From: Paracidobacterium acidisoli
GTDB taxonomy: Bacteria > Acidobacteriota > Terriglobia > Terriglobales > Acidobacteriaceae
Assembly (NCBI RefSeq): GCF_003428625.2
Contig: NZ_QVQT02000002.1
Location: forward strand, 62,001 to 126,000
Reading direction: 5' to 3'
Length of the DNA stretch: 64,000 bases
Positions 45,878 to 53,462 of the stretch are shown here, piece by piece. The notes below the pieces were generated by a model. The model did no database searches. It was given only the letters and a program-made list of their open reading frames with translations, and had not been told where the DNA came from. The position numbers and the translations under genes were made by a program. Every line of letters begins with the position of its first letter. Positions within the stretch are counted from its first letter, which is position 1.

Positions 45878-46258
45878 TCACGGATGCGAGTGCCGCATGG
45901 ACGGACGTCTGTAAGGCATCGACGGCAGTCAGTGAAGCGATGTGCCTGATTCCGGAGCAGTACGCTCAGGGCCGTCTTTGACGCATTCACGACGCGATTT
46001 CCAGCGTTTTTTTTTGCAGGTTCTGTATTCAGCGTAGCAGGGCGGAGGAAATTTCATGCCATCTGGATGGAAGAATAAGCTCCGCGGAATCAACCATATG
46101 GAAAGTATTCGGCGATAAAGGGACTTGACAGACGCATCCTCGAGCTGCCGCGTTCCGGCTTCGGCAGCGGGAAAGGGCGTGTTCGCGTCGGACTTTATTC
46201 CCTGGCTAAAAGCCGGGGCTTCTACGAGATCTTGCTGGTGCAAGATACCTTTCCACCT

Positions 46259-46314
46259 TAGCTTCCCACCCCAGCGAACTTTGTTCGCAGGGGACCCCGG
46301 TCGCGAAGGTGGGG
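46259..46314. repeat. Nested palindromic REP-like element
   Basis: An inner stem CCCCAGCGAAC, loop TTT, GTTCGCAGGGG (46269-46293) is enclosed by CCCACC (46265-46270) and GGTGGG (46308-46313). Such GC-rich nested stems between genes resemble repetitive extragenic palindromes. Confidence 0.55.
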
Positions 46315-46341
46315 CACCCGGGTTTCAGAGGGAAAGAAAAT

Positions 46342-46408
46342 GCAGATCCCTCCGCTGCGCGCCTCGGCGCTTCGGTCGGGATGACAACGGCTGGGATTCT
46401 GCATTCCT
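46342..46408 (+). repeat. Dispersed intergenic repeat B, copy 1
   Basis: The text GCAGATC-CCTCCGC-TGCGCGCCTCGGCGCTTCGGTCGGGATGAC, continuing to TGGGATTCTGCATTCC, matches copy 2 at 47448-47512 over about 65 bases with scattered differences. The core contains GCCTCGGCGC-like inverted symmetry. Confidence 0.65.
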
Positions 46409-46475
46409 GGTTTCGGATCGAATAAGAGCCGCTGCGCTGCAGACACAGAGAGCGCTGGCATACCACGGATTACAG

Positions 46476-47252
46476 TTACCGGCCGGGTGCAGGTTCTGCA
46501 TTGAGGCTCTGCTGAAGCCGAAGCATGCTCTGCTGGCTCACGCGAACCAGGCCGGTTCTGGGGTTATCCAGCTCAGAGACCAGAGAGAGGACAATCGCGA
46601 CCGTCAGCGGAAGAACGAGTATGCCCAGCAGGACTCGCCCCCGCATGCTGTAGCCCACCACAAAGCAGGTCAGCGCCGATATCAGAATGAGAACCCACCA
46701 CAGGACGGTAGGGATATGCTTTTCAGCCGCGGCCTGACGCTGTTCGATCGAGTTGCTTAAATCCCCGATGGCCTGCACCAGAGGAACAGTCAGCGGAGTG
46801 ACGTTTTGTGGAATGAGCATCATCGCCTGATGCCACATTTCCTGCTGCAGCTGTTCCGCGCGGTAGACGGACGCCGTCATCGCCGGTCCGTCGAGACTGA
46901 CCTGGGCAAATTCGAGGCGGGCATCCACATAGGCAGGCAGCGTTTGAAGAATCCTGCCCTGGAATGGCTGGGGGATCATCTGAGCCCGCTGCGCGACCGT
47001 GGCAATGGCGTTCGCTTCGTCGGTGACCAGCTGCGTGCGCTGCTCGTAGTGCGGCAGGGACATGGGCAGGCAGAATCCGAGCAATAAACTCAGGAGCACA
47101 CCGAGTCTGTCACGCGCCGATTCGATGAATGGCTGGACGGCATCGAGATCACCCGAAGCTCGCCGGGTGCGGAGGCCAAGCTCCACCAGCAGCGCCAGGC
47201 CGAGAAGCAAAAAAGGAAAAAAGATTTCTGTGTGAGCGATCAGCCAGAACAC
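46476..47252 (-). CDS. Bestrophin-like/DUF4239 membrane protein
   Basis: The 258-residue protein has membrane helices near residues 5-25, 48-68, 182-205 and 208-226, with a soluble helical region between. The text 'LGVLLSLLLGFCLPMSLPHYEQRTQLVTDEANAIATVAQRAQMIP' resembles the bestrophin-like DUF4239 family, in which 'LVxxEAxAI' after the second helix is typical. Ion channel function is not established. It stands alone between two repeat-bearing intergenic stretches. Confidence 0.7.
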   Translation of the reverse strand: MFWLIAHTEIFFPFLLLGLALLVELGLRTRRASGDLDAVQPFIESARDRLGVLLSLLLGFCLPMSLPHYEQRTQLVTDEANAIATVAQRAQMIPQPFQGRILQTLPAYVDARLEFAQVSLDGPAMTASVYRAEQLQQEMWHQAMMLIPQNVTPLTVPLVQAIGDLSNSIEQRQAAAEKHIPTVLWWVLILISALTCFVVGYSMRGRVLLGILVLPLTVAIVLSLVSELDNPRTGLVRVSQQSMLRLQQSLNAEPAPGR

Positions 47253-47349
47253 GAGGCGGCCCTCCCTGATATCCAGCTATTCAGCATTCCGGCTACGAAG
47301 CGTATCGTCAACTGGATTGAAACAGGGGTATTAAAAAAAGGAGTGTTTC

Positions 47350-47416
47350 AGGGGCTGAAGCCCGGCTTATTTTTCGCTCGTTACGGCACGGCCTGAAGCC
47401 GTGCCCTGATACAAAG
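47350..47416 (+). repeat. Dispersed palindromic repeat A, copy 1
   Basis: AGGGGCTGAAGCCC, then a variable T-rich centre, then TTACGGCACGGCCTGAAGCC and GTGCCCTGATACA. The two GGC-TGAAG-CC palindromes flanking a variable centre recur at 48984-49046. Confidence 0.75.
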
Positions 47417-47447
47417 CTCTGATACAAGGCCCTGAGATGAAACGACC

Positions 47448-47512
47448 GCAGATCTTTCGACTTCGCGCCTGCGGCGCTTCGCTCAGGATGACGCAGTTGG
47501 GATTTATGCCTT
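47448..47512 (+). repeat. Dispersed intergenic repeat B, copy 2
   Basis: GCAGATCTTTCGACTTCGCG-CCTGCGGCGCTTCGC-TCAGGATGACG through TTGGGATTTATGCCTTTCC matches copy 1 at 46342-46408. It follows repeat A copy 1 by about 30 bases. Confidence 0.65.
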
Positions 47513-47599
47513 TCCATCCATCGCGCCAAAGACAGGTGCAAAGGATGGGCGCCCGGCAGAGATTTGGACAGAGGGCGGGATTTGGGTTGAGATAGAGGG

Positions 47600-48406
47600 A
47601 TGTTCTATACGTCGGGCGGAGACAGGCTCTTTTACACCGTAACGGGCAGTGGGCAGGATCTGGTGCTGCTGCATCCGACGCCGGTGAACCACCGGTTCTG
47701 GCTGCCGGTCGCGGAAGTTCTCTCAGAGCGGTATCGCGTGATCCTGCCGGATCTGCGCGGCCACGGGCAGTCGGAGGCGGGTGAAGGCGCGATCACGATG
47801 GAGAAGCTGGGCGCCGATGTGGAGCGGCTGATGGCGGAGGAAGGCATTGGAAAGGCGCTCTTCGGCGGTTGCTCGATCGGCGGCTACACGCTTTACGAGA
47901 TATGGCGGCGGATGCCGGAGCGGGTGCAGGCGCTGGTCTTCAGCGGCAGCAGGCCGCAGGCCGATGCGGAAGTGAACCGGGCGAAGCGCCGGGAGACGAT
48001 CGAAGGTGTCCGGCTGCGGGGCACAGGGGATTTTATCGAAGCGTCGCTGAACAGCCTGATCGGGCCGACGGCGCGGCGACGGACACCGCAGAAGGTCGGC
48101 GAAGCGCGGGAGATGATGCAGGCGATGCGCGCCGAAGCGGTGATCGCGGTGCAGCAGGGGCTGGCGGCCAGGCCGGATTCGGTGGCGACGGCGAAGACGA
48201 TCCGGGTACCATGCTGCGTGATCGCGGGCGGCGAGGATGGCGCGAGCCCGCCGGCGGATATGCGGCTGCTGGCGGAGACGATCCGGAACGGGGGATATGG
48301 CGCGGAATATCACGAGATTCCCGATGCCGGACACTTTGCGCCGTGGGAGCAGCCGGAGGTGACGGGGTCGATGCTCAGAAGATTTTTCGATTCCGTTGCC
48401 GGTTAA
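47600..48406 (+). CDS. Alpha/beta hydrolase
   Basis: The 268-residue cytoplasmic protein has the hydrolase fold 'LVLLHPTPVNHRFWLPVAEVL', 'VILPDLRGHGQSE', nucleophile elbow GCSIGG (Ser92), acid Asp in 'VIAGGEDGASPP' and His in 'IPDAGHFAPWEQP'. The HP(T)P oxyanion stretch replaces the common HGxP. Substrate unknown; esterase or lactonase type activity is the usual inference. It lies 56 bases upstream of the beta-repeat membrane protein. Confidence 0.88.
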   Translation: MFYTSGGDRLFYTVTGSGQDLVLLHPTPVNHRFWLPVAEVLSERYRVILPDLRGHGQSEAGEGAITMEKLGADVERLMAEEGIGKALFGGCSIGGYTLYEIWRRMPERVQALVFSGSRPQADAEVNRAKRRETIEGVRLRGTGDFIEASLNSLIGPTARRRTPQKVGEAREMMQAMRAEAVIAVQQGLAARPDSVATAKTIRVPCCVIAGGEDGASPPADMRLLAETIRNGGYGAEYHEIPDAGHFAPWEQPEVTGSMLRRFFDSVAG

Positions 48407-48462
48407 GGAACCGCGGAGCGGGATTCTGCGTAGGAACAGCAGATACGTGTAAGGAGTTGACG

Positions 48463-48948
48463 ATGATTCGTCGCCTGATGACGGTGATTTGCCTGGCTCT
48501 GCTGGCGAGCGTGGCTTTGCCGAAGGCCTGGGCCGATGGGAACCGTGTGGGGTTTCTTCAGGACATTGTGGTGCAGCAGGGAGATACGGCGGAAAATGCG
48601 GTCTGCTTTCTGTGCTCGATTCGGGTCGAGGGAGAGCTGCACGGGAATGCGGTCGCCTTTCTGGGCAGCGTGAAATCGGAAAATCACATCGAGGGCAACG
48701 TCGTTACCTTTCTGGGTGGCGTGCAGCTTGGTGAAAACGGCAGCGTGGGCGGCAACTGCGTGGTCTTTGGCGGAGGTCTGCACTCGCATAAAGCGGGACA
48801 GGTGAACGAGAACACGGTGATCTTTCCGTTTGCTCTGCTGATGGTCCCGGTGGTGATTCTTATTTTGATTCTCTATACGATAAGCGCTTTTTTCCGCAGG
48901 CGCCGGTACGCCTGGGCTATGCCTCCGCAGCCGCCTGCGATGCGCTGA
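48463..48948 (+). CDS. Secreted beta-repeat protein with C-terminal membrane helix
   Basis: From ATG 48463, after AAGGAG by eight bases, the 161-residue product has a signal peptide ending at AWA. It then shows four or five repeats of the form G-N-x-V-x-F-L-G-[SG]-V, for example 'LHGNAVAFLGSVKSENHIEGNVVTFLGGVQLGENGSVGGN'. One membrane helix (FALLMVPVVILILILYTISAFF) and a basic tail follow. The repeats resemble a short right-handed beta-helix as in bactofilin-like (polymer-forming) proteins, but an exported, membrane-anchored form is unusual. No family certain. Confidence 0.75.
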   Translation: MIRRLMTVICLALLASVALPKAWADGNRVGFLQDIVVQQGDTAENAVCFLCSIRVEGELHGNAVAFLGSVKSENHIEGNVVTFLGGVQLGENGSVGGNCVVFGGGLHSHKAGQVNENTVIFPFALLMVPVVILILILYTISAFFRRRRYAWAMPPQPPAMR

Positions 48949-48983
48949 CTTTACGGAGACAGGTCGTGGGTCAGTATCTCCGC

Positions 48984-49046
48984 AGGGGCTGAAGCCCCTT
49001 CCTTTTCAGGCTGGTTACGGCACGGCTGAAGCCGTGCCCTGATACA
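48984..49046 (+). repeat. Dispersed palindromic repeat A, copy 2
   Basis: AGGGGCTGAAGCCCC, variable centre, GGTTACGGCACGGCTGAAGCC and GTGCCCTGATACA. Both palindromic blocks match copy 1 at 47350-47416; the centre differs. The element sits between two rightward genes. Confidence 0.75.
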
Positions 49047-49168
49047 GAACCATTCAACCGGCCTGCTGCCGGATTTTAATCCGGCCCGCTGCCAGAGGAT
49101 GCAGCGACTTTACGGGAGCAAGGGAAGCCCGATAGTCTCAGGAAAAACTCTTTTGACTTCGAGGCCGC

Positions 49169-50473
49169 TTGAACTCTGCTCGTCCGTTTGCTTATTCCGG
49201 TAAAGATTCGATTCTGTGCTGCGATGGTGTGCAGCTTGACAGGCTGGCGAAGAAGTTCGGCACGCCGCTCTACGTGTACTCGGCGGAGCAGATCGCCGGC
49301 CGGCTGAAGCTGTTTCAGGAGTCGTTCGCGGAGATTCCGCACCTGATCTGCTATGCGGTGAAGGCGAATTCGGCGCTGGCGATTCTGAAGCTGCTGGACG
49401 CGCAGGGCGCGGGCTTCGACATTGTCTCGGGCGGCGAGCTGGAGCGGGTGCTGGCGGTGAACCGCGCGGCGGCGGCTCGGGTAGTGTTCTCGGGCGTGGG
49501 CAAGACGGCCGCGGAGATGGATGCAGCGCTGCGCGCGGGCATTCTGCTGTTCAACGTGGAGAGCGAAGGCGAGCTGGAGCTGCTGGCGGAGCGCGCATCG
49601 AAGCAGCGGAAGCGGGCGCGGGTGTCACTGCGGGTGAATCCCGATGTGTTTGCGGAGACGCATCCGTACATTTCGACCGGGCTGCGGGAGCACAAATTCG
49701 GAATCGACATTCGCAGGGCGCGCAGGGTGTATCGAGAGGCGGCGAAGGCGAAGTATCTGGATGCGCGCGGCGTGAGCGTGCACATCGGGTCGCAGATTCG
49801 CAGCGCGGAGCCGTTTGGAGCGGCGGCGGAGCGGGTTGCGGGGCTGATCCGGGATCTGCGCAGGGACGGCCATACGATTGAGTTTCTCGATGCGGGCGGC
49901 GGTCTGGGGATTGAGTATCACCTGTCGCTGAGCGGAGACGATGCTTCGGGCGCGCACAGCTTTGATCCAAAGGAAAAAGTGACCCAGTATGCGGCGGCGG
50001 TGAAGAAGGCCGTCGAGGGAGTGAGCGACGTGACGCTGCTGCTGGAGCCGGGGCGATTTCTGGTGGCCCAGGCCGGAGCGCTGGTCACGCGCGTGCTTTA
50101 CGTGAAGAAGAACGGCGAGAAGGTGTTCGTGATCGCGGATGCGGCGATGAACGATCTGATTCGTCCGGCGCTGTACCAGGCGCACCATGAGATTGTGCCG
50201 GTGACGCGCACGAAATCGAAGAAGCGCGTGGTGGCTGATTTTGTGGGTCCGGTGTGCGAGTCGGGCGATTTCTTTGCGCGCGACCGGGAGATGCCGGCGC
50301 TGAAGTCCGGCGATCTGGCGGTGATCCTCGATGCCGGAGCGTACGGAATGCCGCTGAGCTCGAATTACAACTCGCGGCCGCGGCCGGCGGAGGTGCTGAT
50401 CGAGCGCGGCAGGGCGAGGCTGATCCGGCGGAGAGAGACGATGCAGGATCTGCTGGCGCCGGAGACGCTGTAA
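49169..50473 (+). CDS. lysA: Diaminopimelate decarboxylase
   Basis: The 434-residue pyridoxal-phosphate enzyme makes L-lysine from meso-diaminopimelate, the last step of the pathway. The PLP lysine is Lys65 in CYAVKAN. Also seen are 'FDIVSGGELERVLAVN', 'VSVHIGSQI', 'LEPGRFLVAQAG', 'CESGDFFARDREMP' and 'DAGAYGMPLSSNYNSRPRPAEVL'. The start is TTG 49169; no ATG or GTG lies near the family start. It stands alone in orientation with its neighbours, 96 bases before the esterase gene. Confidence 0.93.
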   Translation: MNSARPFAYSGKDSILCCDGVQLDRLAKKFGTPLYVYSAEQIAGRLKLFQESFAEIPHLICYAVKANSALAILKLLDAQGAGFDIVSGGELERVLAVNRAAAARVVFSGVGKTAAEMDAALRAGILLFNVESEGELELLAERASKQRKRARVSLRVNPDVFAETHPYISTGLREHKFGIDIRRARRVYREAAKAKYLDARGVSVHIGSQIRSAEPFGAAAERVAGLIRDLRRDGHTIEFLDAGGGLGIEYHLSLSGDDASGAHSFDPKEKVTQYAAAVKKAVEGVSDVTLLLEPGRFLVAQAGALVTRVLYVKKNGEKVFVIADAAMNDLIRPALYQAHHEIVPVTRTKSKKRVVADFVGPVCESGDFFARDREMPALKSGDLAVILDAGAYGMPLSSNYNSRPRPAEVLIERGRARLIRRRETMQDLLAPETL

Positions 50474-50551
50474 GGCCGCAGCCGCCAAGGGCTTAAGGTG
50501 CGCCGCACGGGGCAGGTCTGATAGGGTGTTGAACGCTGTGATTTCCTGACA

Positions 50552-52195
50552 ATGGAGCTGCTCATGTTTTCTCGCGCAGAGGTTTTCCGTGCCGGACGCG
50601 GTGCGCTTTGGGGGTGTGCGTGCATGGCGATGCTGGCTCTTCCCGGCTATGCAAAGGACAATCTGAAGGTCAAAACCGATAAGGGCAGGGTCGAAGGCAG
50701 GCTGAGCGCGGATGGGCAGGTGCGTGCCTTCCTGGGGGTTCCGTATGCGGCGCCGCCGGTGGGATCGCTGCGCTGGAAGGCTCCGCAACCGGCGGAGAAG
50801 TGGAGCGGAGTACGGCAGGCGACGGAGTTCGGACATCGCTGCATGCAGCCGCAGATCTACGACGACATGCGCTTTCGCGATGCGGGGCAGAGCGAGGACT
50901 GCCTGACCCTGAATATATGGACTTCGGCAAAGGACAAGCATGCAAAGCAGCCGGTGATGGTGTGGATCTTCGGCGGAGGCTTTACGGGCGGCGGCACGTC
51001 GGAGCCACGGCAGGACGGCGAGCATCTGGCGCACAAGGGCGTGGTGGTGGTGTCGATGAACTACCGGCTGGGCGTCTTCGGATTCTTTACGCATGCGGAC
51101 CTGGCGGCGGAGTCGCCGCAGCACGCAGCAGGGAATTACGGGCTGATGGATCAGACGGCGGCTCTGCAGTGGGTGAAGAAGAATATTGCGGAGTTCGGGG
51201 GCGATCCGGCGCAGGTGACGATCTTCGGCGAGTCGGCGGGATCGTTTTCGGTAAGCGCGCAGATGGCGTCTCCGCTGGCCCGGGGATTATTTGAGCGGGC
51301 GATCGGAGAGAGCGGCGGGGCCTTCAGCGCGACGCTGCCGTTTCAGCCGCTGGCGACCCGTGAGGTCAGGGACGCGGATTACATCAAACGGGCCACGGGG
51401 ACTTCGGACCTGGCGCAGCTGCGGGCGATGAGCGCGGAGGATCTGCTGGCCGCGGTGTCGAAGAAGGTAGAGGGAACGCCGGAGCGGTTCGGTCCCGACG
51501 TGGACGGATATTTTCTGCCCGAGAGTGTTCCGCAGATTTACGCGGAGGGCAAGCAGGCGCATGTGCCGCTGCTGGCGGGGTGGAATCGCGATGAAGGGAC
51601 GGAGAATGTCCTTGCATCGGCCGAGCAGCCGACGGTTGAAAACATGAAGGCACAGGCAGAAAAGCTGTTTGGCGATCGCGCTGCGGATTTTCTAAAGGCG
51701 TATGCGGCGACCAGCGATGCGGAAGCGGTGCGCGCGATGGAGGATTACGCGGGCGACAAATTTATCGCGTATTCAACCTGGGCGTGGCTGGAGGCGCAGG
51801 TGAAGACGGGCGGCGCTCCGGTGTACCGCTACAAGTTCGAGATGCCGCAGCCGGGGGACAAATTTCACAGCGCATCGATGGGAACGTTCCACTCGGACGA
51901 TATCGAGTATGTCTTCGGGGTGCTGGATTCGCGACCGGATGCGAAGTGGACGCCTGAGGACTATAAGATGTCGGACCTGATCGAGACATACTGGACGAAC
52001 TTCGCCAAAACCGGCGATCCGAATGGTACGTCCACAGCTGGCGCGCCGGGGACCCCGGTGCCAAACTGGCCGCAGTACAAAGCTCCGGAGTGGCAGGTGA
52101 TGCATCTGAACGCGAATTCAGAGGCGAGGCCGGATGAGCATCGCGACCGGGATCTGTTCCTGCAGGATGTGTGGAGCAAACCAGCGGCGGAATGA
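50552..52195 (+). CDS. Type-B carboxylesterase, secreted
   Basis: The 547-residue protein has an N-terminal signal sequence (cut near GYAKDN). Its esterase fold shows 'FLGVPYAAPPVGSLRWKAPQP', 'SEDCLTLNIW', oxyanion hole GGGF (141-144), GESAGS with Ser228, 'WNRDEGT' acid region and 'FHSDDIEYVFG' with the His. These are the complete catalytic marks of the carboxylesterase type B family, which hydrolyses esters of varied acids. ATG 50564 is an alternative start 12 bases later. Confidence 0.92.
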   Translation: MELLMFSRAEVFRAGRGALWGCACMAMLALPGYAKDNLKVKTDKGRVEGRLSADGQVRAFLGVPYAAPPVGSLRWKAPQPAEKWSGVRQATEFGHRCMQPQIYDDMRFRDAGQSEDCLTLNIWTSAKDKHAKQPVMVWIFGGGFTGGGTSEPRQDGEHLAHKGVVVVSMNYRLGVFGFFTHADLAAESPQHAAGNYGLMDQTAALQWVKKNIAEFGGDPAQVTIFGESAGSFSVSAQMASPLARGLFERAIGESGGAFSATLPFQPLATREVRDADYIKRATGTSDLAQLRAMSAEDLLAAVSKKVEGTPERFGPDVDGYFLPESVPQIYAEGKQAHVPLLAGWNRDEGTENVLASAEQPTVENMKAQAEKLFGDRAADFLKAYAATSDAEAVRAMEDYAGDKFIAYSTWAWLEAQVKTGGAPVYRYKFEMPQPGDKFHSASMGTFHSDDIEYVFGVLDSRPDAKWTPEDYKMSDLIETYWTNFAKTGDPNGTSTAGAPGTPVPNWPQYKAPEWQVMHLNANSEARPDEHRDRDLFLQDVWSKPAAE

Positions 52196-52361
52196 TCTCC
52201 GTGCTTTGAGGTGGGCGGGAGGGCTCGTCCACCTTGAAATCTTTTCTCAAATTGTTTCTTCCGGCGTTCTGATCGAGGGCTGTCCGACTCCGTTCGGGGC
52301 CGGTGACAGAGAACATGCTGGCATCGTCTTCGATGACCCGGCATAATGGCCTTGCACCCGC

Positions 52362-53420
52362 ATGAACTTCACTCCGCTCCGATTCAGGCTGCTGCAGAAG
52401 ATTTTCCGGCGACCTCTGACGCTGCATGACATGAGCGATCGGGAGATCGTACTGTCGCCGGCGGAAACGCTGGTATCCCGGCCCGCCATTTATCTCGAAA
52501 GCGATCTGGACCTGATCACCGCCGTGATGGAAGACACGACGATGGATACGGAGAGGCTGCGTATCCGCGGCGGGGCCAAGGAGCACCGGGCCACGATGGT
52601 GCATGAGCTGTGGAATGCGCAGATTCTGAACGGCTATGTGTATAAGCGCGCCATCGTTTATCCGGTTAGCCCGGCGGAGGGGCGGCCGCTCGTGATCAGG
52701 GAGCGGACGGAGAAGATTCCGGAGGCCGCGCTGGCCTGCTCGCTGTACGGGGGCGTCTACTTCGGGCACTGGATGGCGGATGATGTGGCGCGGTTCCTGG
52801 TGCTGAAGGATTATGCATCTCCGGTGATTGTTAAGCGGAAGCGCTTTACGCATGAGCCGGGATACAGCGCGATCTTCGGGGTGAATCCGGGAGAGATTAC
52901 GAACATTCAGTGCAAACGGCTGCTGCTGCTGGGAGACACAGGGCAGAACAGCTTCCGGAAGAGCCGGTATGCGCAGCTTCGCGAACGGCTGAAGACGGTG
53001 GGCGCGGCGCATAAGAATCATCGGGTGTGGATCCGGCGGGGCAAGGGCGGCGCGAAGCGGGACCTGGTGAATATCGACGAAGTCGAGGCGTGGCTGGTAT
53101 CGCAGGGATTCGTCATGGTAACGCCGGAGGAGATGACGGCCGAAGAGATTGCGCGGCAGATGGTGGGCGCACGGGTCGCCTTCGGGATCGAGGGCAGCCA
53201 TCTGGCGCATGCGCTGTACAGCGTGGCCGACGGAGGAGCGATCTGCGCACTGCAGCCGCCCTTCCGCTTCAACAATGTATACAAGGACCGCGCCGATTGT
53301 CTGGATCTGCGGTACGCCTTTGTGGTGGGTGAAACGGCGGAGGGAGGGTTTCGGCTGGAGATCGACCACCTGAAGCGCTTCCTCGACAAGGTGGACCGGG
53401 AGACGGGGTACTCCGGCTGA
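52362..53420 (+). CDS. GT61-like (DUF563) glycosyltransferase
   Basis: The 352-residue protein has the DUF563/GT61 pattern 'LYGGVYFGHWMADDVARFLVL', 'VWIRRGKGGAKRDLVNIDEVEAWLVSQGFVMVTPEEMTAEEIARQMVGARVAFGIEGSHLAHALYSV'. The family transfers sugars, often in surface polysaccharide or glycan synthesis. No partner genes for polysaccharide assembly are next to it, so the acceptor is unknown. Convergent with the EAL gene. Confidence 0.8.
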   Translation: MNFTPLRFRLLQKIFRRPLTLHDMSDREIVLSPAETLVSRPAIYLESDLDLITAVMEDTTMDTERLRIRGGAKEHRATMVHELWNAQILNGYVYKRAIVYPVSPAEGRPLVIRERTEKIPEAALACSLYGGVYFGHWMADDVARFLVLKDYASPVIVKRKRFTHEPGYSAIFGVNPGEITNIQCKRLLLLGDTGQNSFRKSRYAQLRERLKTVGAAHKNHRVWIRRGKGGAKRDLVNIDEVEAWLVSQGFVMVTPEEMTAEEIARQMVGARVAFGIEGSHLAHALYSVADGGAICALQPPFRFNNVYKDRADCLDLRYAFVVGETAEGGFRLEIDHLKRFLDKVDRETGYSG

Positions 53421-53426
53421 TAAACA

Positions 53427-53452
53427 GGCCGGAGTGCGTGCCGCAGCCGGCC
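53427..53452. terminator. GC-rich stem between convergent genes
   Basis: GGCCGG at 53427-53432 pairs with CCGGCC at 53447-53452 in the 42-base gap between two convergent stop codons. There is no T run, so terminator function is uncertain. Confidence 0.35.
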
Positions 53453-53462
53453 CTCTGAGCGC

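Larger units (their letters stand above)
45747..46475. other. 729-base gene-free stretch with inverted repeats and REP-like sequence
   Basis: No gene is supported here. It contains an imperfect inverted repeat (45806-45877), a run of nine T (46007-46015), a composite palindromic element (46259-46314) and one copy of a repeat also found at 47448-47512. Several weak frames exist, but none has a plausible start site and family. Confidence 0.6.
47253..47599. other. 347-base gene-free stretch with two dispersed repeats
   Basis: Between two divergent genes, this stretch holds repeat A copy 1 (47350-47416) and repeat B copy 2 (47448-47512). I see no coding frame that deserves a call. Promoters for both flanking genes should be here. 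Confidence 0.55.

Noticed and set aside
46125-46760. Plus-strand open frame of 211 codons
   Set aside because: It crosses repeat B and lies partly antisense to the DUF4239-like gene; no protein features.
47869-48462. N-terminal extension of the frame of the beta-repeat protein
   Set aside because: It would overlap the alpha/beta hydrolase out of frame; ATG 48463 has a good ribosome binding site and a signal peptide follows.
49625-51124. Long minus-strand open frame of 499 codons
   Set aside because: It is antisense to lysA and the carboxylesterase, both clear genes; its Arg/His/Pro-rich translation is the usual shadow of GC-rich coding DNA.
51762-53369. Minus-strand open frame of 535 codons
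   Set aside because: Antisense to the end of the esterase gene and the GT61-like gene, both with family motifs.
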